A stretch of 32,111 bases of DNA from JADCCX01 sp031372765 (lineage in GTDB: Bacteria > Pseudomonadota > Alphaproteobacteria > Rhizobiales > Beijerinckiaceae). Below, piece after piece: positions 24,181-32,111 of this stretch (position 1 is its first letter; each line of letters begins with the position of its first letter). The stretch spans positions 1-32,111 of the forward strand of contig JANMLW010000028.1 in assembly GCA_031372765.1 (NCBI GenBank), in the 5' to 3' direction. A model generated the notes under the pieces. It was not told the origin of the DNA. It saw only the letters and a list, made by a program, of their open reading frames with translations, and searched no databases. The translations under genes and the position numbers were made by a program.

Positions 24181-24290
24181 GCCCATCTGCACTGATGTCT
24201 ATTCCCTCTTGAATAGCCATTCATTGGCGGGCATTCAACCCTTTCAATCGGTACGCTTGCAGCAAATGCACCAAAAGGGTTTCAATTCTG
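24181..24290. promoter_or_regulatory. divergent irr/fmt control region with inverted repeats
   Basis: TGAAT-AGCC-ATTCA (24210-24223) is a 5-bp-arm inverted repeat near the irr start. AACCCTTT (24237-24244) pairs with AAAGGGTT (24274-24281) just before fmt and could form a leader hairpin that sequesters the fmt ribosome site. Neither matches a known operator with confidence. Confidence 0.35.
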
Positions 24291-25223
24291 ATGACATTGC
24301 GCGTAGTTTTCATGGGAACGCCCGACTTTGCCACGCCAACCCTGTCCGAAATCATCGGCCAGGGACACGAGGTGGTGGCCTGCTATACCCGTGAACCTGC
24401 CCCGGCAGGACGCGGCATGGAACTGCGCAAAAGCCCGGTTCATACCATGGCTGAGCGCTTTGGCATTCCGGTTCATACGCCCAGAACGTTGAAATCCGCC
24501 GAGGCGACGGCTCTTTTTGCCAGCCTTCAGGCAGAAGTGGCCGTCGTTGTCGCCTACGGAAAATTGCTGCCAAAAGCCGTTCTGGATTTGCCGGATCTTG
24601 GCTGCCTCAACCTGCATGGCTCCCTGCTGCCACGTTGGCGCGGGGCCGCCCCTATCCAGCGGGCTGTGATGGCTGGTGACGCACAAACCGGTGTTATGGT
24701 GATGCACATGGAGGAAGGGCTTGATACCGGGCCGGTTGCAATGGTGGAACATATCAGCATCGGACCTGAAATGACATCGGGCGAAGTGCATGACCGGATG
24801 ATGCATCTGGGCGCTGACCTGATGGCGCGGGCACTGGCCGCCCTGTCGCGGGGTGCGCTGGGCTTCAGGCCTCAGGCAGCCGATGGCGTGACCTATGCCC
24901 ACAAGATCGAAAAGGCCGAGGCGCGTATCGACTGGACGAAACCGGCCACAGACCTGCACAATCTGGTGCGTGGGCTTTCCCCCTTCCCCGGTGCCTTCTT
25001 CGAGGCCGATTGGGGTCAGGGCCCAACGCGGGTGAAGATTCTGCGCTCAAGCGTTGATGCCCGATCTGGCCAAGCCGGAACGGTGCTGGATGATGCGCTG
25101 TCTGTAGCCTGTAAGACAGGTGCCTTGCGGTTGCTTGAGGTACAGCGCGCCGGCAAAGGACCGATGACGGCCACCGAATTCTTGCGTGGCAGCGGCATTG
25201 TTGCGGGAACACGGCTGCTCTGA
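24291..25223 (+). CDS. fmt: methionyl-tRNA formyltransferase
   Basis: This 310-residue enzyme formylates initiator Met-tRNA using 10-formyltetrahydrofolate. The start MTLRVVFMGTPDFATPTL is the normal N-terminus. The catalytic residues are Asn 107 and His 109 in LNLHGSLLPRWRGAAPIQRA, and Asp 145 in EEGLDTGPVA. The C-terminal tRNA-binding domain begins near residue 205. The peptide deformylase gene def, a common upstream neighbour, is absent here; irr lies upstream in divergent orientation. The stop shares one base with the truA ATG (TGATG), indicating translational coupling. Confidence 0.97.
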   Translation: MTLRVVFMGTPDFATPTLSEIIGQGHEVVACYTREPAPAGRGMELRKSPVHTMAERFGIPVHTPRTLKSAEATALFASLQAEVAVVVAYGKLLPKAVLDLPDLGCLNLHGSLLPRWRGAAPIQRAVMAGDAQTGVMVMHMEEGLDTGPVAMVEHISIGPEMTSGEVHDRMMHLGADLMARALAALSRGALGFRPQAADGVTYAHKIEKAEARIDWTKPATDLHNLVRGLSPFPGAFFEADWGQGPTRVKILRSSVDARSGQAGTVLDDALSVACKTGALRLLEVQRAGKGPMTATEFLRGSGIVAGTRLL

Positions 25224-25972
25224 TGCCCCGTTTCAAGCTCACCATCGAGTATGACGGCACACCCTATGTTGGCTGGCAGGCCCAGAAAAACGGTCATTCA
25301 GTGCAGACAGCGCTCGAAACCGCCATTCTGTCCATGACCGGAGAAACAGTACGCCTGATCTGCGCCGGACGCACCGATGCCGGGGTACATGCCATGGCGC
25401 AGGTGGCACATGTGGATTTGACACGCGCGTGGCGGCCTGACAGCCTGCGCGACGGCCTCAATACCGTTTTGCGCCAGCAAGACGAACTGGTGAGCCTGAT
25501 CAATGTCGAGGCAAAGTCCGACAGTTTCAATGCCCGCATGGGCGCGCGCAAACGGCATTATCTCTACCGCATCATCAACCGCCGCCAGCCTTCCCCGCTG
25601 GAATACCGCCGTGCCTGGCATGTTCACCGGGAGCTTGATGTGGAAGCAATGCACACCGCCGCGCAAAGCCTGTTGGGCCATCATGATTTCACGACCTTCC
25701 GCGCCTCCGGTTGCCAATCCCACACGCCGATGAAGACACTGGACCAGCTTGATGTTTCACGCGACGGCGAGATCATTTCCATACGTGCCTCGGCCCGCTC
25801 TTTCCTTCACCATCAGGTGCGGCGCATGGTGGGATCACTGGAGATGTGCGGGGCCGGCAAATGGTCCGCCGATGATCTGTCTTCTGCGCTTGAGGCCAGG
25901 GACCGCCAGCGCAGCGGACCGCAGGCGCCACCCTGGGGATTGTTCTTCACGGGAGTGGAATACGTGGATTGA
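25223..25972 (+). CDS. truA: tRNA pseudouridine(38-40) synthase TruA
   Basis: This 249-residue enzyme converts uridines 38-40 of the tRNA anticodon stem to pseudouridine. The catalytic aspartate (about residue 52) lies in CAGRTDAGVHA. The N-terminus FKLTIEYDGTPYVGWQAQKN, the middle RKRHYLYRIINRR, and SFLHHQVRRMVGSL are all family signatures. Length fits. It is coupled to fmt by a TGATG overlap. Only two bases separate its stop from the convergent phoB stop. Confidence 0.97.
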   Translation: MPRFKLTIEYDGTPYVGWQAQKNGHSVQTALETAILSMTGETVRLICAGRTDAGVHAMAQVAHVDLTRAWRPDSLRDGLNTVLRQQDELVSLINVEAKSDSFNARMGARKRHYLYRIINRRQPSPLEYRRAWHVHRELDVEAMHTAAQSLLGHHDFTTFRASGCQSHTPMKTLDQLDVSRDGEIISIRASARSFLHHQVRRMVGSLEMCGAGKWSADDLSSALEARDRQRSGPQAPPWGLFFTGVEYVD

Positions 25973-25974
25973 AA

Positions 25975-26670
25975 TTATCGGAATGTCTCGTCGAAGGCAT
26001 ACCCTGCACCGCGCACAGTACGGATCGGGTCGCCCTCTGCCCCTTTGGAGAGCGCCTTGCGCAAGCGGCCGACATGCACATCGACCGTGCGGTCATCAAT
26101 CTCGGCATCCCGGCTCCAGACATGATCAAGCAATTGATCGCGCCCATAAACGCGTCCGGGTGATCGCATGAGAAATTCCAGCAGGCGAAACTCTGTCGGC
26201 CCGAGCTTGACCTCGCGAGCGCTGCGTTTGACCCGCCTCGTTCCCCGATCGAGGCTGATATCGCCGATAGCCATCACATCCGCGGCGATAGCGGGATTGG
26301 ACCGCCGCAGCAGGGCCTTGGTACGGGCCATCAATTCCGCCACGGAAAACGGCTTGACCACGTAATCATCCGCCCCGGTCGCAAGTCCACGAATGCGCTC
26401 GCTTTCTTCACCGCGTGCGGTCAGCATAATGATGGGGAGCGCCTTGGTTTCCTGACGCTGGCGCAGACGGCGGCAAAGCTCGATGCCTGACAGGCCAGGC
26501 AACATCCAGTCGAGCAACAGAAGGTCCGGCACTGTTTCGCGCAGTGTAACCTCCGCGTCATCGCCCCGCATTTCCACACTGACATCATAGCCCTCGGACT
26601 CAAGGTTGTACGTCAGCAGGGTGACAAGCGGTTGCTCGTCTTCCACGAGGAGAATGCGCGGTTTCATCAC
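25975..26670 (-). CDS. phoB: phosphate regulon response regulator PhoB
   Basis: This 231-residue OmpR-type regulator activates Pho genes under phosphate limitation. The receiver domain has the acidic pair ED near 10-11, the phosphorylated Asp near 54 (LLLLDWMLPGLSG), Thr in IIMLTARGE, and Lys in VVKPFS. The winged-helix DNA-binding domain covers about 130-231 (LGPTEFRLLEFLM, TVDVHVGRLRKAL, IRTVRGAGYAF). AAGGA lies six bases before the ATG. It is the last gene of pstSCAB-phoU-phoB, 8 bp after phoU. The partner kinase PhoR is not in this window. Confidence 0.96.
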   Translation of the reverse strand: MMKPRILLVEDEQPLVTLLTYNLESEGYDVSVEMRGDDAEVTLRETVPDLLLLDWMLPGLSGIELCRRLRQRQETKALPIIMLTARGEESERIRGLATGADDYVVKPFSVAELMARTKALLRRSNPAIAADVMAIGDISLDRGTRRVKRSAREVKLGPTEFRLLEFLMRSPGRVYGRDQLLDHVWSRDAEIDDRTVDVHVGRLRKALSKGAEGDPIRTVRGAGYAFDETFR

Positions 26671-26678
26671 ATTCCTTC

Positions 26679-27395
26679 TCAGGTGTCTGTTTCAATGGAC
26701 ATCATCGACGCGCCGTCGTCGCCTTTTGGTCTGGCGGCTGTCAGCGTATCGCCGGTCACGACGTAGTAAATGCGTTCGGCAATGTTGGTGGCATGGTCGC
26801 CAATGCGCTCGATGTTCTTGGCAGAGAACAGCAGATGGGTGCAGAACGAGATATTGCGCGGGTCTTCCATCATGTAGGTCAGCAATTCGCGAAACATGGC
26901 GTTGTAGAGCTTGTCGATGCCGCCGTCGTTACTCCAGACAGCCATGGCCGCCTTCACGTCCTTCTGGGTGTAGGCATCAAGAACATCCTTGAACTGCGCC
27001 AGTGCCATAAGGCTCATGTTGCGCAGACCCGAGAGCAGCGTTTTGGGTGGAAACTGGCCTTCCATGGCGATGATACGCTTGCCGATATTCTTGACCAGGT
27101 CTCCAACGCGCTCGATATCTCCGGCGATCTGCGAGACGACGAAGATATCCCTGAGATCAACCGCCATGGGTTGACGTCGCGCGATCGTCAGAATGGCCCG
27201 CTCATCGATATCACGCTGCAATCCATCCAGCCGTGCATCCATCAGGATGATGTTCTGCGCCAGTTTTACGTCGCGCTTCTCCATGGCTTCCAGAGCGTCC
27301 GAAAGCATCTTCTCCGCAATGCCGCCCATTTCGGCAATCTTGCGCTGCAAGATCATGATTTCGGCGTCATAGGCGCTGACGATATGGTCGGTCAT
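26679..27395 (-). CDS. phoU: phosphate signalling protein PhoU
   Basis: This 238-residue protein consists of two three-helix bundles with the ExxxD metal motifs seen in AGDIERVGDLVKNIGKR and SAKNIERIGDHATNIAER. PhoU links the Pst transporter to the PhoR sensor and damps Pho signalling when phosphate is plentiful. GAGGG lies 8 bases before the ATG. It lies 25 bp after pstB and 8 bp before phoB, as expected in an operon. Nothing unusual is seen. Confidence 0.97.
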   Translation of the reverse strand: MTDHIVSAYDAEIMILQRKIAEMGGIAEKMLSDALEAMEKRDVKLAQNIILMDARLDGLQRDIDERAILTIARRQPMAVDLRDIFVVSQIAGDIERVGDLVKNIGKRIIAMEGQFPPKTLLSGLRNMSLMALAQFKDVLDAYTQKDVKAAMAVWSNDGGIDKLYNAMFRELLTYMMEDPRNISFCTHLLFSAKNIERIGDHATNIAERIYYVVTGDTLTAARPKGDDGASMMSIETDT

Positions 27396-27420
27396 CGCAA
27401 TACCCTCTTGTCTTTCCAGA

Positions 27421-28239
27421 TCAGCCGAAACGTCCGGTGATGTAATCCTGCGTGCGCTTGTCGCGCGGTGTCGTGAAAATTGTGTTGGTAGGCCCCTCCT
27501 CCACCAACGTTCCGAGATGGAAGAATGCGGTCTTTTGCGAGACGCGGGCCGCCTGCTGCATGGAGTGGGTGACGATGATGATGGTATAGTTGCGGCGCAA
27601 TTCGTCGATCAGTTCCTCGATCTTGGCGGTGGCGATGGGATCCAGCGCCGAGCACGGCTCATCCATCAGGATCACCTCCGGGCTGACGGCAATGGCGCGT
27701 GCGATACACAGGCGCTGCTGCTGGCCTCCCGAAAGGCCCGTTCCAGTCTGGTCAAGCCGGTCCTTCACTTCTTCCCATAGGCTGGCGCGCCGCAGGCTTT
27801 CCTCGACCAGTTGATCAAGATCGGCCTTGCTCTGGGTCAAGCCATGAATGCGGGCACCATAGGCCACGTTCTCGAAGATTGATTTCGGGAAAGGGTTCGG
27901 CTTCTGGAACACCATGCCGACACGCGCACGCAACTGCACCACATCCAGAGCCTTGTCATAGATATCACTGCCATCAAGCCTGATATCGCCTGTGACCTTG
28001 CAGATGCTGATCGTATCATTCATGCGGTTGATGCAGCGCAGGAAGGTTGATTTGCCACAACCCGAAGGACCGATGAAGGCAGTCACCGCCTTCTCGGGAA
28101 TATCGACGTCAAGATCCTTGATGGCATGCTTGGTGCCATAGTAGACATTGACACCCCGCGCGGTGACAGCCGCAGGTGCCGAAGCGGCGGCTGATGCAGC
28201 CTGGAGTGCCTGGAATTCAGGTTTCATGGTCATATCCAT
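27421..28239 (-). CDS. pstB: phosphate ABC transporter ATP-binding protein PstB
   Basis: This is the 272-residue ATPase of the Pst importer. Walker A is GPSGCGKST (57-65), the Q-loop is in GMVFQKPNPFP, the signature is LSGGQQQR (169-176), and Walker B is VILMDEP (189-195) followed by SALDP. An Ala-rich N-terminal extension of about 24 residues precedes the domain; internal ATGs at 28233 and 28227 are alternative starts. It lies 15 bp after pstA. Confidence 0.97.
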   Translation of the reverse strand: MDMTMKPEFQALQAASAAASAPAAVTARGVNVYYGTKHAIKDLDVDIPEKAVTAFIGPSGCGKSTFLRCINRMNDTISICKVTGDIRLDGSDIYDKALDVVQLRARVGMVFQKPNPFPKSIFENVAYGARIHGLTQSKADLDQLVEESLRRASLWEEVKDRLDQTGTGLSGGQQQRLCIARAIAVSPEVILMDEPCSALDPIATAKIEELIDELRRNYTIIIVTHSMQQAARVSQKTAFFHLGTLVEEGPTNTIFTTPRDKRTQDYITGRFG

Positions 28240-28254
28240 TTGTGCTCACGCCCA

Positions 28255-30006
28255 TTACCAACGCTGTTCAAACTTCTTGCGCAGCCAGATAGCCGCACCG
28301 TTCATGCAGAAAAGAAACATCAGAAGGACGATGATCGCCCCTGCCGTCTTGGCCTGAAACGCCGCTTCGGGCAAATCCGACCATAGATAAATCTGCACCG
28401 GCAGCACCGTGGCTGATTCAACCAACGACTTTGGCACCTCAACGATGAAGGCAACCATGCCGATCATCAGGAGCGGCGCTGTCTCGCCCAAGGCGTGCGC
28501 CATACCGATGATTGCTCCCGTCAGGATGCCCGGCATGGCCAGTGGCAGGACATGGTGGAAGACCGCCTGCTGATGCGACGCACCAAGACCCAAAGCAGCT
28601 TCCCGGATGGAGGGCGGAACAGCCTTGAGAGCTGCACGGCTGGCAATGATGATTGTCGGCAAGACCAGCAGCGCCAGCACCAGCCCACCAACAAGCGGTG
28701 ATGATCGCGGCATATCGAAGGTGTTGAGGAACATTGCCAATCCCAGCAGACCAAAGACAATGGAAGGCACAGCCGCAAGATTGTTGATATTAACCTCGAC
28801 GATGTCGGTCAGGCGGTTCTTGGGTGCAAATTCTTCCAGATAGATGGCTGCTCCCACGCCGATTGGCAGGCAAAGCCCCAGCGTGACGAGCATAGTCAGG
28901 GCTGATCCGATGAGCCCCCCCAGAATACCGGCCTGTTCAGGCTCGCGCGAGTCGCCCGATGTGAAGAAGCGCCAGGCGAAACCACGGGACACCAGCCCCT
29001 CGTCCTTCATGCGGTCCAGCCAGCTGATCTGTTGATCCGACAGCTTGCGGCTGCCTTCGGGGGTGTTCAGTGTCACGATCTGCCAATCGCCGGCTTTGGC
29101 ATCGGCATTTGATTTCAAAGGAATCAGGACAGTTCCGCTGATGGACTTGTCACCCAGTTCCGTGACCTTGATGACACCGCCATTGAGGCGAAGCAGCACA
29201 GAGGCCGTATTGTCCCCGATCTTCTCACTGCCACCCGTAGCCAGTCCACGACGATCAAGATCTGCCAACCGCTCGACTTGCCGGTTGATCTGTTCTTCCA
29301 GCGACGCACGCCGATCAGAGGCAACAGTCTGAACGGCGGCCTTGACGCGCATGACTTCCAGACGCGCAAGATTGGCGGCCCGCGTCAGGTCACTGCGGAT
29401 GCGGCTGACATCATCGACAAAATCGCTGCCGCTGGAGGCAAACTGCACGTCTCCCGTGGTGCCGCTGACAGTACCGTTGCCGCGACCGGTGCGCTCCAGC
29501 CGCTTTGTCACGCTACCCTTGAAATAAAGATCGGCATCATCCGACAACAGCACACTGGCCTCGACCGGCTTACCGATAAGAGATGGATCAGCGATGATCC
29601 TGTTACGGATATCGATGTCAGCTCCGGAACTGATGAGTTCGTTGTATAGTTTGCTGCGCTGGGCGCGCTGCGTCACCTCAGGGAAATAGCCCGCCACGCC
29701 AGACCGCACGACAGCCATCCAGTCGCCCTGCAACAGGGATGTCCGATCCGTCTTGCCCTCAGCCGCCACCTGTTGCGGTGTCGCCGTCAGTTTCATTGTC
29801 AGGCGATGCTCGACGAAGGCAGGCGCACCCTTGATCACGATATCGGACACCAGAAATACGATGAACGCCGCTGCAAAAACAATGGCCGCGACGCCAAAGA
29901 ACTTGAAGCGTCTTTCGGCGGCATAGCGCTTGCGCACGAGGGCCTGTGCCGCCGTCGAGGTGAGGTCATGCCTGCGACGGGGGGTATTGAGAACAGCGTC
30001 AGTCAT
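28255..30006 (-). CDS. pstA: phosphate ABC transporter permease PstA, long form with DUF3333 region
   Basis: This is an inner-membrane permease of 583 residues, much longer than the roughly 300-residue E. coli PstA. A first span (about 38-58) is followed by an insertion of about 300 residues, predicted periplasmic, rich in charged and Ser/Thr residues (ISSGADIDIRNRIIADPSL, LDRMKDEGLVSRGFAWRFF). I assign this to the DUF3333-type region of alphaproteobacterial PstA. The canonical permease domain then follows, with the coupling EAALGLGASHQQAVFHHVLPLAMPG and GMAHALGETAPLLMIG. The ATG at 30006 gives an 8-bp overlap with pstC; a GTG at 30015 is also possible. Confidence 0.93.
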   Translation of the reverse strand: MTDAVLNTPRRRHDLTSTAAQALVRKRYAAERRFKFFGVAAIVFAAAFIVFLVSDIVIKGAPAFVEHRLTMKLTATPQQVAAEGKTDRTSLLQGDWMAVVRSGVAGYFPEVTQRAQRSKLYNELISSGADIDIRNRIIADPSLIGKPVEASVLLSDDADLYFKGSVTKRLERTGRGNGTVSGTTGDVQFASSGSDFVDDVSRIRSDLTRAANLARLEVMRVKAAVQTVASDRRASLEEQINRQVERLADLDRRGLATGGSEKIGDNTASVLLRLNGGVIKVTELGDKSISGTVLIPLKSNADAKAGDWQIVTLNTPEGSRKLSDQQISWLDRMKDEGLVSRGFAWRFFTSGDSREPEQAGILGGLIGSALTMLVTLGLCLPIGVGAAIYLEEFAPKNRLTDIVEVNINNLAAVPSIVFGLLGLAMFLNTFDMPRSSPLVGGLVLALLVLPTIIIASRAALKAVPPSIREAALGLGASHQQAVFHHVLPLAMPGILTGAIIGMAHALGETAPLLMIGMVAFIVEVPKSLVESATVLPVQIYLWSDLPEAAFQAKTAGAIIVLLMFLFCMNGAAIWLRKKFEQRW

Positions 30007-31408
30007 ATTGTTCACGGTACTTGCGCACGATGCGGAGGGCGATGATGTTAAGGATCAGCGTGAAGATAAAAAGCATGAAGCCCAGCGCAAAGGCCGACAG
30101 CGTCTTGGGACTGTCGAACTCCTGATCACCGACAAGCAATGTCTTGATCTGTACCGTGATTGTGGTGACTGCTTCCAGGGGGTTCCAGGTGAGATTGCCC
30201 GCCAGGCCCGCAGCCATGACCACGATCATGGTTTCACCCACGGCCCGGCTGATGGCCAGCATCATGGCTGAAACAATGCCTGAAAACGCCGCCGGCAAGA
30301 CAACCTTCTTGACCGTCTCGGATTTGGTTGCGCCCATGGCATAGGAGCCATCCCGCAGGGATTGGGGCACGGCGGTGATGACATCATCGGAGAGCGAAGA
30401 AACGAAGGGGATGATCATGACGCCCATGACAAGGCCGGCAGCCAGCGCGCTCTCTGAGGCAACGCCCAGATTGGTGCCAAAGGTCAGGTCGATGCTATCA
30501 CCAAGGCCCTTGAACAGGGGCGCTACTGTCAGGGCGGCGAAGAAACCGAACACCACCGTTGGAATACCCGCCAGAACTTCAAGCACCGGCTTGGCAACAT
30601 TCCGGAAGCGGCGCGAGGCATATTCGGACATGTAGATTGCGGCAAAAAGCCCGATCGGACCGGCAATGAGAATGGCAATGAAAGTAATCAACAATGTGCC
30701 CGCAAACAGCGGCAAGGCGCCGAGAGTGAGTGAAGAGGGTGACCAGACTGTGCCGGTCAGGAACTTGTCGAAAGGATAGCGGGAGGCAAAATTCAGCGTC
30801 TCATACAGCACGGAGAAAACGATACCCACCGTGGTGAGAACCGCGACAGCCGAACAACCGATCAGCACCCATTTGACCACCCGCTCAAAAGCGTTGCGTG
30901 AGCGGAATTCCGGTTTGATCCGCTTCAAGCCCAGATAGGCACCGGCAAGACCGCCCGCAGCAGCCAGGGCAAGCAACAGACCATTCAACTGGAGTTGTGT
31001 GCGGTTGTAGGCCTCTGCAGCGGATTTGAGTTCCGGTTTTGTCAGGTCCTTGCTCTGATTGAGAAGACCTGCCGACATCTGCACATCGCGGTAAAGGGCC
31101 TGTTCCTCAAGCACCTTGCGGTTTGCCTCCACGCTTGTGGAAATGACAGGGGCTGCTGACATCGCTGCCGAACGGATGATCGAGGGAGCAAAGTTCGACC
31201 AGATCAGCAGGGCGACAAGCATGGGGGCCAGCGCCAGGCTGGCAGTGAAGAGCCCGTGATAAACAGGCAGCGAATGAACATTGGTCAGGGCGAGTGATTG
31301 CAAGCCGGAAGGTGCACGGGCGGGATAGAGCGCAGCGCCACGCTTTTTACCGACAAGAAATGCCGCAAAAACAAGTGTTGCAACCAGCAGCAGGAATATC
31401 AGCAACAT
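29999..31408 (-). CDS. pstC: phosphate ABC transporter permease PstC, long form
   Basis: This 469-residue permease forms the membrane channel of the Pst importer with PstA. The start at 31408 (MLLIFLLLVATLVFAAFLVG) gives an immediate membrane span and replaces a TTG 18 bases upstream. An N-terminal extension of about 165 residues has two more spans and a helical soluble stretch (SVEANRKVLEEQALYRDVQM). The classical domain follows, with SEYASRRFRNVAKPVLEVLAGIP in two parts, the coupling loop DGSYAMGATKSETVKKVVLP, and ISRAVGETMIVVMAAG. It is 116 bp downstream of pstS, and that gap holds a strong hairpin. Confidence 0.95.
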   Translation of the reverse strand: MLLIFLLLVATLVFAAFLVGKKRGAALYPARAPSGLQSLALTNVHSLPVYHGLFTASLALAPMLVALLIWSNFAPSIIRSAAMSAAPVISTSVEANRKVLEEQALYRDVQMSAGLLNQSKDLTKPELKSAAEAYNRTQLQLNGLLLALAAAGGLAGAYLGLKRIKPEFRSRNAFERVVKWVLIGCSAVAVLTTVGIVFSVLYETLNFASRYPFDKFLTGTVWSPSSLTLGALPLFAGTLLITFIAILIAGPIGLFAAIYMSEYASRRFRNVAKPVLEVLAGIPTVVFGFFAALTVAPLFKGLGDSIDLTFGTNLGVASESALAAGLVMGVMIIPFVSSLSDDVITAVPQSLRDGSYAMGATKSETVKKVVLPAAFSGIVSAMMLAISRAVGETMIVVMAAGLAGNLTWNPLEAVTTITVQIKTLLVGDQEFDSPKTLSAFALGFMLFIFTLILNIIALRIVRKYREQYD

Positions 31409-31487
31409 GGCAAATCCAGACCGCAATCCCGCCGTTTACGACGGCCTTGCGCGCAAAGGCTGTATTCAAGAACGAATACAAGGGAAA

Positions 31488-31512
31488 CGCGGCGAATCTC
31501 AGATTCGCCGCG
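31488..31512 (-). terminator. strong hairpin between pstS and pstC (attenuator or mRNA-stabilising)
   Basis: CGCGGCGAATCT and its exact reverse complement flank a single central base, a 12-bp stem beginning 12 bases after the pstS stop. On the coding strand it is followed by TTTCCCTTG, a weak T-run. Such a structure likely lowers read-through into pstC and protects the pstS message, giving more binding protein than permease. A second, smaller repeat (TGTATTC...GAATACA, 31461-31480) lies just downstream. Confidence 0.7.
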
Positions 31513-31524
31513 CTGTAATCAAGG

Positions 31525-32111
31525 TCAGAAGCCGGCTTCAGGTCCAAGGACCTTCTGCGCTGCGATATCGGCACGAACCTTCACAAGCTCCGCTTTCGGC
31601 AGATTCACGAGACCCTTGCGCGACAGATAACCATCCTCGCCAATGGCCTTTTCCGAGACATATTCCATCATGAATTTGTCGAGGCCGGGGATGACGCCGA
31701 CGTGCTGCTTCTTGATATAGACGAAAAGCGGACGGGCGACCGTGTACTTGCCATCGGCAATTCCCTCAAAGGTCGGGGCAACGCCATCAATGGTGGCACC
31801 CTTGATCTTGGCGGTGTTCTCTTCAAGGAACGAGAAACCGAAGATGCCCATCGCGTTGGGATTGGCGTCGATCTTCTGCACGATCAGGTTATCATTCTCG
31901 CCGCCTTCAACATAGGGACCATCTTCACGCAGAAGCTTCCAGGCGGAATCAAATGCCTTGCGATCCGAAGCCTTGAGTGCTTTCAGCGCCGGTATCGCCT
32001 CAGCACCCGGTTCCATCACGAGTTCATGAAAGGAATCACGCGTGCCGGAGGTGGGTGGCGGGCCGATGACCTCGATCTTGATGTTGGGAAGCGACGCGTC
32101 AACGTCCGCCC
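31525..32111 (-). CDS. pstS: phosphate ABC transporter substrate-binding protein PstS, N-terminus outside the window
   Basis: The frame stays open to the window edge, so the gene start, signal peptide and any Pho box lie beyond base 32111. The visible 195 codons include the phosphate-binding motif GPPPTSGTRDSF close to the edge and the central KIDANPNAMGIFGFSFLEEN. The family C-terminal part (LFVYIKKQHVGVIPGLDKF) ends in LGPEAGF. PstS captures phosphate in the periplasm and hands it to PstCA. It is the first gene of the pst operon seen here. Confidence 0.95.
   Translation of the reverse strand, partial: ADVDASLPNIKIEVIGPPPTSGTRDSFHELVMEPGAEAIPALKALKASDRKAFDSAWKLLREDGPYVEGGENDNLIVQKIDANPNAMGIFGFSFLEENTAKIKGATIDGVAPTFEGIADGKYTVARPLFVYIKKQHVGVIPGLDKFMMEYVSEKAIGEDGYLSRKGLVNLPKAELVKVRADIAAQKVLGPEAGF

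Overview
The window is a gene-dense, GC-rich chromosomal segment of an alphaproteobacterium, most likely of the order Hyphomicrobiales (Rhizobiales). The evidence is an Irr-type Fur regulator with an intact GCP heme motif, aerobic-type CobS/CobT cobaltochelatase next to a C-terminal J-domain protein and BolA, PstC and PstA with long N-terminal extensions, a DUF2937 protein, and dispersed palindromic repeats of the kind found in rhizobia. The genus cannot be set from this sequence. No rRNA, tRNA, CRISPR array, prophage or insertion sequence was seen, and no stretch longer than about 210 bases lacks a gene.

Layout. 1-5052: the 3' part of gcvPB (glycine cleavage), an inverted repeat, a stand-alone HisE-like pyrophosphohydrolase, dnaJ, a secreted YcbB-type L,D-transpeptidase and a DUF2794 gene. 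5060-10997: a minus-strand run holding mutS, DUF2937, a small conserved protein, a WD40 protein and a URC1-type GTP cyclohydrolase II-like enzyme. 11138-11968: a TPR lipoprotein, divergent from the next block. 12175-16032: three plus-strand genes of unknown function (an all-helical cytosolic protein, a single-pass membrane protein and a coiled-coil protein with a glycine-rich tail). This is the best candidate for an undescribed system. Genes 1 and 2 of it are separated by two inverted copies of a two-hairpin repeat. 15952-17951: a YeeE/YedE sulfur transporter and a divergent MOSC-domain protein, with an AT-rich regulatory gap between them. 17932-23374: the cobalt chelatase block (J-domain protein, cobS, cobT, phytase-like esterase) interrupted by a Phd/PIN toxin-antitoxin pair. 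23461-25972: bolA, irr, fmt and truA. 25975-32111: the phosphate regulon pstS-pstC-pstA-pstB-phoU-phoB, with pstS cut by the window end.

How the parts work together. The Pst/PhoU/PhoB operon is a complete high-affinity phosphate import and sensing unit except for the sensor kinase PhoR, which is not in the window. CobS and CobT are two of the three subunits of aerobic cobaltochelatase; CobN must lie elsewhere. fmt and truA are translationally coupled housekeeping genes. Convergent genes here are packed extremely tightly: DUF2794/mutS, the third trio gene/yeeE, MOSC/phytase-like, bolA/irr and truA/phoB are separated by 7 bp or less or overlap, leaving no room for ordinary terminators.
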